Part shown: one piece after another, positions 32,503 to 37,863 of the stretch
Layout: each line of letters starts with the position of its first letter
How positions within the stretch are numbered: position 1 is the stretch's first letter
From: an uncultured Eubacterium sp.
GTDB taxonomy: Bacteria; Bacillota; Clostridia; Lachnospirales; Lachnospiraceae
Assembly (NCBI GenBank): GCA_910584795.1
Contig: CAJUBZ010000015.1
Span: forward strand, 1-37,863
Length of the DNA: 37,863 bases
Reading direction: 5' to 3'
The notes under the pieces: model-generated
Told to the model about the DNA's origin: nothing
The model's database searches: none
The model's input: the letters and a program-made list of their open reading frames with translations, nothing else
Made by a program: the position numbers and the translations under genes

Positions 32503-35500
32503 ATGAAACTCAAAAAATCATTTAGAAAAGCTCTGGCTTATATTTGTGTAATTACATTAGTGATAACAAGTATTACAGGTTATAGAGCAAATGTAAACGC
32601 TGCTGATGAAGGTAATCCTTCGGAAGTAGAGTGGCAGGATGCTACAGCATCTACAGACAACTGGAAAGAGAATTCCGCATTGGCATGGAATATGTGGGCA
32701 GGCAATGGTTCTGTGGCACAGTATAAGAATGCTGATAAAGTAGATGACTTTAGTATTAAAATTGATACGCCGGCAGGAGACTGGAGTATTCAGGCGGCAA
32801 CAAAGGTAACAGGACTTACAGCAGGAACATTATATGAGTATACGATTGTTGTTGAGTCAGATAGAGAAGGTGTTCGTGTTGGCACAAAGGATGATTACTC
32901 GAATTCATCTTTAGTGTATACCGATCTTGTAGAAGGCAGAAATGAATTAAAAGGAACACTTACAGCTGCTCAGGCAGCAGCAATGATGATGCTTGAATTG
33001 GGAAATGGAGCAAATGCAGGTGCAGTAATTACTGTCAAGGGTGTTGAGGTAAAGGAACATGTATCACAAACGACAATAGAATATGGAAAAAATATTACTG
33101 CAGATGCAACATGGCTTGGATGGTTTGAAGCGGAAGGCTGGACAAATTACCCAATTTCTGAAGCGGGTACAGGCTATACTTTAACAGACAAAAATATTGG
33201 ACCGAACTGGTATTCAATTCAGACAGGAATTGACAACGTTGAATTTTTAGAAGCAAAATATGCATGTGAATTTACATTAACAGCATCAGCACCCAAGAAA
33301 TTCAAAGTAGATAACAGAAGCAATGATACAGTTGTATTTACAGAAGATGCAGGTGCAGAGTGGACAGATAACGGTGATGGCACATATTCTTATAAATATA
33401 AAGGAACATTTGACAGTGCTATAAACCAGTTTATTAATGTAAGAATTTCATTGGGATACTTTGCTGAGGATGAAAATTATGCAGCAAATGATGTTACAAC
33501 GTTTACAGTTTCAGACTTTAAGATTTATGCAGTAGATCCAAATGGTGGAGAAACAACACCGGCACCAACAGAACCTGCACCGGTAGAAAAGGGAGATGTT
33601 GCTCTCTCAGGTTATAACTGGGCAATTCAGACACCAAATTCAGAAGGATTTGCACCTTCAGAGTATAATGGATATGGATTTACAGTGCAGGGTATTGCTG
33701 CAGATGCGGATCAGTGGAGTTATGGTGCAGTGCTGGATGCAATTGCAGTAACAAACGGAGAAACATATACATTAACACTGAACGTAAAGTCAACAGTAAA
33801 TAAGGTAGTTCCAATTGAATTTACAAATGGAACAGCAATTAACAGAACAATTGCTGCAACACCAGAAGGAACAACTTTTACATATAAATTTACAGCAAAA
33901 GCGGATACTGTAAAAATTTATATGCCATTAGGAATCAACGAAAAAGATATCGGAATAACAGATGCGTATGACGTTACTATTTCAGATGTCCAGTTTGATG
34001 TTACAGAGCCTGATGAAACAGAACCAATAACAACATTACCAGCAGATGCAGAGGTAACAATTCTTGAACCTGCGTTTGCGTTTGATAATAGCACTAGTAC
34101 AAAATATTATGAACTTCATTGGAATGCCGTAGAAGGAGCTGCTACATATACAGCATATGTTGATGTAGAAGATGAAGATCATATTGCTACAGCATATCAT
34201 AATAATTGGCCTTTTAATAAGACGGGTCAGACATATGTTGACCATATTGCAGGAAAACCGGGTCAGACACAGAAGTTTATTGTTGTAGCATTTGATGCAG
34301 ATGGCGCGTTGCTTGCAAGAGGTATTAAGGAAATAACAACCCCTGAATTGACAGAAGAAGAAAAAGCAGCAGCAGCCGTAGCAGCAAAATTTAATTCAGA
34401 AGATAATTATGCTAAGGGAGCAACAGCTATCGTAAGTTCGGGAAGTAATGCACAGAATCTTGTAGATGGAAACATGGCATCAAGATGGCAGGCATCTACA
34501 GAAGGAGAAGATCATGCAGCAGGAAGTGAATTCTTTGGTGTAAACTTAGGTGAAGTTAAGACAATCGGACAGGTAATTATTGCATTTGAAGCTTCTTTTG
34601 CAGCAGCATATGATGTATATGTAGCAGGAGCAGATGAAGTGTATGGTGATACACCAGTAGCATCAGGAACGGCAGATGCAAATAATCTTATCTCTACAGT
34701 AAACTTTGATGAAGTAGATGCTCAGTTTGTTAAGGTTGTAGTAACAGAATTCAGTGGAAATGCAAGTGCATATGGTACTTCAGTATTTGAACTTGCTGTA
34801 TTGCCAAAGGCTGAAGAGGTAACAACACCTGAAACGACACCTGTACCAACAGAGCCAGATACAACTCCGGTAGTAGGAGATAAGCCGGCAGCTCCTGCAG
34901 GTTTAGCACATGCACCGGGTGCAGATGGTACATTACCTTTCCATTTTGCATGGGGAGCAGTAGAAGGTGCAACATCATATAAAGTATATTTGAATGATGA
35001 ATATATAGCAGAGATTACTACTCAGGATTATAATTTTGATGAAACATTATTTACAGCAGCAGGCGATTATACAATTGCCGTAACAGCAGTGAAAGATGGT
35101 ATTGAGTCAGATAAGACAGCTATTACTTACACAGTTCAGGGTGCAGATCCGGGAACTACACCAAACGAGACAAATGAAACTGATACTACATCGGCATCAG
35201 CAGATATCGTATTAGATCAAGAGTTGGCAGCACCAGAAGAACACAATAATTATGAGGTAGGTAAATATACAGTTTATGTTGGAGGCTGGAACGGTTCTAC
35301 AGCAGTAGCAGGTATTGATGCAGCTGATGGAAATCATATCAAGATACAGCAGAAGACATGCCAGAACTGGGATCCATGGGGTATACAGGTAATAAAGAAA
35401 GTTACAGGATTAACACCGGGAGAGACATATACATATACAGTTGAGATGAAAGCATCTACAGCAGATGGAAATTATAAGAAAACTGGAGATGACACATTAT

Positions 35501-36081
35501 ATCCAATACAGGAATCTCAGACAGTTGAGATTCAAGTGACAGCAACTGAAGATGGAGTGGCAGATTTTGTTATAGGTCTCGGCGGAGTAGGACTTACAGT
35601 AGTAGTTGAAATTGACAATCCGGTATTAAAAGATTCAAAAGGGAATGTTGTTGACATGGATAAGCCGGCAGAACCGGAAACAACAACACCAGCAGAGGGA
35701 GATACAACAACACCTGCAGTTGCAGAAACAACTACACAGGCACCTGCAACTACAGAAGCTCCAAAGACAACAACAGCAGCACCGAAAGTTACAACAACTA
35801 AGAAGGCACTTGGAAAGACAACAGTAAAGAGCGCATCCAAGAAGAAAGCAGCAACAAAGGTTAAGATAACATTTAAAAAAGTAAAAGGTGCTAAAAAATA
35901 TCAGGTACAGATTTCAAAGACTAAGAAGTTTAAGAAAGTTCTTGTTAAGAAGACAGTTAAGAAAGTAAAAGTAACTATCAAGAGTAAGAAACTTAAAAAC
36001 AAGAAGAAACTCTATGTAAGAGTAAGAGCTGTTGGAGCTAAAAAGTGGTCAAAGGCTAAAAAGATAAAAATTAAAAAGTAG
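32503..36081 (+). CDS. Large secreted multimodular carbohydrate-binding-like protein
   Basis: The 1192-aa precursor has a signal peptide (to about residue 34). Modules in order: CBM4/9-like (about 42-187), second CBM-like (195-346; LGWFEAEGWTNYPIS), third CBM-like (360-503), and an Ig-like domain (514-616) joined to an F5/8C-like domain (633-769) as in the 30250 protein. An FN3 domain (795-881), a CBM4/9-like domain (901-1050; NWDPWGIQVIKKVTG), a short Thr-Pro linker and a Lys-rich C-terminal domain (1102-1192) follow. No catalytic residues or sortase motif are seen. Several sugar-binding modules in one chain suggest tight binding of an insoluble or long polysaccharide. AAAGGAG precedes the start. 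Confidence 0.8.
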   Translation: MKLKKSFRKALAYICVITLVITSITGYRANVNAADEGNPSEVEWQDATASTDNWKENSALAWNMWAGNGSVAQYKNADKVDDFSIKIDTPAGDWSIQAATKVTGLTAGTLYEYTIVVESDREGVRVGTKDDYSNSSLVYTDLVEGRNELKGTLTAAQAAAMMMLELGNGANAGAVITVKGVEVKEHVSQTTIEYGKNITADATWLGWFEAEGWTNYPISEAGTGYTLTDKNIGPNWYSIQTGIDNVEFLEAKYACEFTLTASAPKKFKVDNRSNDTVVFTEDAGAEWTDNGDGTYSYKYKGTFDSAINQFINVRISLGYFAEDENYAANDVTTFTVSDFKIYAVDPNGGETTPAPTEPAPVEKGDVALSGYNWAIQTPNSEGFAPSEYNGYGFTVQGIAADADQWSYGAVLDAIAVTNGETYTLTLNVKSTVNKVVPIEFTNGTAINRTIAATPEGTTFTYKFTAKADTVKIYMPLGINEKDIGITDAYDVTISDVQFDVTEPDETEPITTLPADAEVTILEPAFAFDNSTSTKYYELHWNAVEGAATYTAYVDVEDEDHIATAYHNNWPFNKTGQTYVDHIAGKPGQTQKFIVVAFDADGALLARGIKEITTPELTEEEKAAAAVAAKFNSEDNYAKGATAIVSSGSNAQNLVDGNMASRWQASTEGEDHAAGSEFFGVNLGEVKTIGQVIIAFEASFAAAYDVYVAGADEVYGDTPVASGTADANNLISTVNFDEVDAQFVKVVVTEFSGNASAYGTSVFELAVLPKAEEVTTPETTPVPTEPDTTPVVGDKPAAPAGLAHAPGADGTLPFHFAWGAVEGATSYKVYLNDEYIAEITTQDYNFDETLFTAAGDYTIAVTAVKDGIESDKTAITYTVQGADPGTTPNETNETDTTSASADIVLDQELAAPEEHNNYEVGKYTVYVGGWNGSTAVAGIDAADGNHIKIQQKTCQNWDPWGIQVIKKVTGLTPGETYTYTVEMKASTADGNYKKTGDDTLYPIQESQTVEIQVTATEDGVADFVIGLGGVGLTVVVEIDNPVLKDSKGNVVDMDKPAEPETTTPAEGDTTTPAVAETTTQAPATTEAPKTTTAAPKVTTTKKALGKTTVKSASKKKAATKVKITFKKVKGAKKYQVQISKTKKFKKVLVKKTVKKVKVTIKSKKLKNKKKLYVRVRAVGAKKWSKAKKIKIKK
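35221..35694 (+). repeat. Duplicated CBM-coding block, copy 1
   Basis: 35221-35642 reads as identical, base for base, to 37329-37750 in the next gene (offset 2108). After that come single differences (G/A at 35643, A/C shortly after) and then a length change in the linker. A lack of silent differences over 422 bases means a recent duplication or gene conversion. Confidence 0.9.
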
Positions 36082-36092
36082 TGTAATTTATA

Positions 36093-36130
36093 TGGAGGCA
36101 TCCTATATGGGTGCCTCTATTAATTTTTTA
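36093..36130 (+). terminator. Terminator after the 32503 gene
   Basis: GGAGGCATCC pairs with GGGTGCCTCT around TATAT, followed by ATTAATTTTTT. Confidence 0.8.
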
Positions 36131-36290
36131 TGATTTGCATAGATTATTTTTGTAGAAAAGATTTAAAATAAAAAATAAAAAAAGGACACCTTCTAAAAAA
36201 AACGGACTAAAAATATTTTTAATATGTGTTAAAATTGAATAGTTATTTATTAACATTATACATTAGGTAAAATTGAAAGGAGTATTGGAA

Positions 36291-37863
36291 ATGAAAAGAA
36301 GTTTCAAGAAAATGATTGCAGTCTTATGTGCAATCGCAATGGTTGTAACATCGGTTACGGTTTACAACACACAAACTGCAGTAGCTAGTGCAAATGCAAC
36401 TGCGAATGGTAAAGTTTATACTGTTACAGATGGTACAAACGAGGGATTTACAGGTTTTACATGCAATGGAATGGAAATCTTTAATGAGACAGATGGTCAT
36501 ATCGGTTTTGCATGGGGAGAAAAAGTAGACCCTGAAAGTATTAAAGTATCAATTAATGATGCAGAAGTAACTACATACAATGCAACTGCTAATGGAATTT
36601 TCGTTAATTATTCTCAGTTTAAAGATTTAGCAGATGGAGAATATCCGATTTTAGTGACAGCAACAACATCAGGTGAGAATGCAAAAGAAGTTAAAGGTAA
36701 TGCAACATTGAAGATACAGGATCAGGGAGAGACTGAACCGGCAGTTGCAGATCCGAGTGCAGTTAAATGGGATGAAATTAAATGGTTAGGAAATGGAACA
36801 ACAGATCAGGGAAATGTTGATAAATTTAAAGCATACGTTTCCCCTGCGAATCCTAAAAAATTAGAAGTAATCAATATCCAGACAAAGAATGATGTAAATG
36901 CACTTTATATGCCTAATAATGATTCACCGGCAGATAAGATTGAAGTAAATGGTGCAGATGTTACAGGTGATTGCATTACTGACGGTGCACAGACATTTGT
37001 TCCGGTATCAGTGCTTACAAAAATGTATAATACAGTTGTAATTACTACAGTGAATGGCAATGAATTATCAGCATTTGTATTTAATAAGGCCGGCGAAGGC
37101 GGAAATACACCAGTAGATCCAGAAACAACACCAGGAGATGTGGAAACGACATCAAGTGACATAGAGACAACATCAGGCGATGTGGAAACAACATTAGGAG
37201 ATGTAGAGACAACATCAGGCGATGTGGAAACAACATCAAGTGACGTAGAGACAACATCAGGAGATGTGGAAACAACATCAGGTGACGTAGAAACAACACC
37301 AGTATCAACAGATATCGTACTGGACAAGGAGTTGGCAGCACCAGAAGAACACAATAATTATGAGGTAGGTAAATATACAGTTTATGTTGGAGGCTGGAAC
37401 GGTTCTACAGCAGTAGCAGGTATTGATGCAGCTGATGGAAATCATATCAAGATACAGCAGAAGACATGCCAGAACTGGGATCCATGGGGTATACAGGTAA
37501 TAAAGAAAGTTACAGGATTAACACCGGGAGAGACATATACATATACAGTTGAGATGAAAGCATCTACAGCAGATGGAAATTATAAGAAAACTGGAGATGA
37601 CACATTATATCCAATACAGGAATCTCAGACAGTTGAGATTCAAGTGACAGCAACTGAAGATGGAGTGGCAGATTTTGTTATAGGTCTCGGCGGAGTAGGA
37701 CTTACAGTAGTAGTTGAAATTGACAATCCGGTATTAAAAGATTCAAAAGGAAATGTTGTTGACATGGATAAGCCGGCAGACCCGGAAACAACAACACCGG
37801 AAGTTGTAGAAACAACAACACCAGCAGAGGGAGATACAACAACACCTGCAGTTGCAGAAACAA
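36291..37863 (+). CDS. Secreted multimodular surface protein, 3' end outside the window
   Basis: At least 524 residues are encoded, with no stop before the window edge. The ATG at 36291 has AAAGGAG upstream and a signal peptide (KKMIAVLCAIAMVVTS..., cleavage near residue 35). Two small beta-domains of unknown family follow (about 40-145 and 155-272). Then come a linker of eight 7-residue GDVETTS-type units (about 277-337) and a CBM4/9-like domain (about 338-488) almost identical to that of the upstream gene. A Thr-Pro linker with the same PAEGDTTTPAVAET wording as the 32503 protein is cut by the edge. A Lys-rich C-terminal domain is expected beyond it. Confidence 0.8.
   Translation, partial: MKRSFKKMIAVLCAIAMVVTSVTVYNTQTAVASANATANGKVYTVTDGTNEGFTGFTCNGMEIFNETDGHIGFAWGEKVDPESIKVSINDAEVTTYNATANGIFVNYSQFKDLADGEYPILVTATTSGENAKEVKGNATLKIQDQGETEPAVADPSAVKWDEIKWLGNGTTDQGNVDKFKAYVSPANPKKLEVINIQTKNDVNALYMPNNDSPADKIEVNGADVTGDCITDGAQTFVPVSVLTKMYNTVVITTVNGNELSAFVFNKAGEGGNTPVDPETTPGDVETTSSDIETTSGDVETTLGDVETTSGDVETTSSDVETTSGDVETTSGDVETTPVSTDIVLDKELAAPEEHNNYEVGKYTVYVGGWNGSTAVAGIDAADGNHIKIQQKTCQNWDPWGIQVIKKVTGLTPGETYTYTVEMKASTADGNYKKTGDDTLYPIQESQTVEIQVTATEDGVADFVIGLGGVGLTVVVEIDNPVLKDSKGNVVDMDKPADPETTTPEVVETTTPAEGDTTTPAVAET
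37126..37305 (+). repeat. Coding minisatellite, 21-bp unit (GDVETTS)
   Basis: Eight tandem 21-bp units encode DVETTSG variants (SSD, SGD, LGD). The unit length differs from the 24-bp PAEV repeats of the 30250 gene, so the linker arose separately although it occupies the same position between modules. Confidence 0.85.
37329..37802 (+). repeat. Duplicated CBM-coding block, copy 2
   Basis: This is the second copy of the block at 35221-35694. The upstream boundary is sharp: before GAGTTGGCAG the two genes share only GATATCGTA and scattered bases, while downstream they agree completely for 422 bases. Confidence 0.9.

Overview
The window looks like a piece of a low-GC, Gram-positive Clostridia chromosome, most likely Lachnospiraceae. 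The evidence is strong AGGAGG ribosome sites, A+T-rich codon use, a spoIIR sporulation gene, secreted proteins with lysine-rich Ig/FN3-like modules, and the range of carbohydrate enzymes. No rRNA, tRNA, CRISPR array or insertion sequence with a transposase was seen.

Layout. Positions 1-570 hold no gene, but they carry two TTACACGTA/TACGTGTAA hairpins and a branched imperfect inverted repeat of about 300 bp. Positions 573-3953 are housekeeping: spoIIR (-), murI and a DUF1934 gene (+), then a small membrane protein and plsC (-). Position 4237 starts a secreted carbohydrate-binding-like protein with a C-terminal wall-anchor-like tail. Positions 5491-18853 form a long co-directional run: a lipoprotein solute-binding protein, a very large membrane-tethered solute-binding protein, a MalF/MalG-type permease pair, an NHL-TPR-Yip1 membrane protein, a DUF5696 protein and a second permease pair. 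No ABC ATPase is present. Positions 18922-24541 encode a secreted GH16 beta-glucanase, a LacI-family regulator and a large GH161-like beta-1,3-glucan phosphorylase. Positions 24541-26138 are an interruption: a small ORF, a terminator, an array of five hairpin repeats and a PD-(D/E)XK-like protein of unknown role. Positions 26363-30004 encode a GH94 laminaribiose-phosphorylase-like enzyme and a cytoplasmic GH17 enzyme. From 30250 to the window end are three large secreted multimodular proteins (the last cut off by the window edge), rich in carbohydrate-binding-like modules and Thr-Pro repeat linkers.

How the genes fit together (inference from families). The surface proteins and GH16 enzyme would hold and cut beta-1,3-glucan such as laminarin, callose or yeast/fungal glucan. 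The import cluster would bring oligosaccharides inside. GH17 could trim or rearrange them. The GH161-like and GH94 phosphorylases would release glucose-1-phosphate from longer and shorter chains. The LacI protein probably controls the locus, and palindromes between promoter and ribosome site at 5462-5477 and 26279-26303 are candidate operators.

The best candidate for an undescribed system is the seven-gene import cluster with two permease pairs, the Yip1 and DUF5696 proteins, and no ATPase of its own. The hairpin-repeat family, which shows a compensatory base change, is the most unusual non-coding signal.
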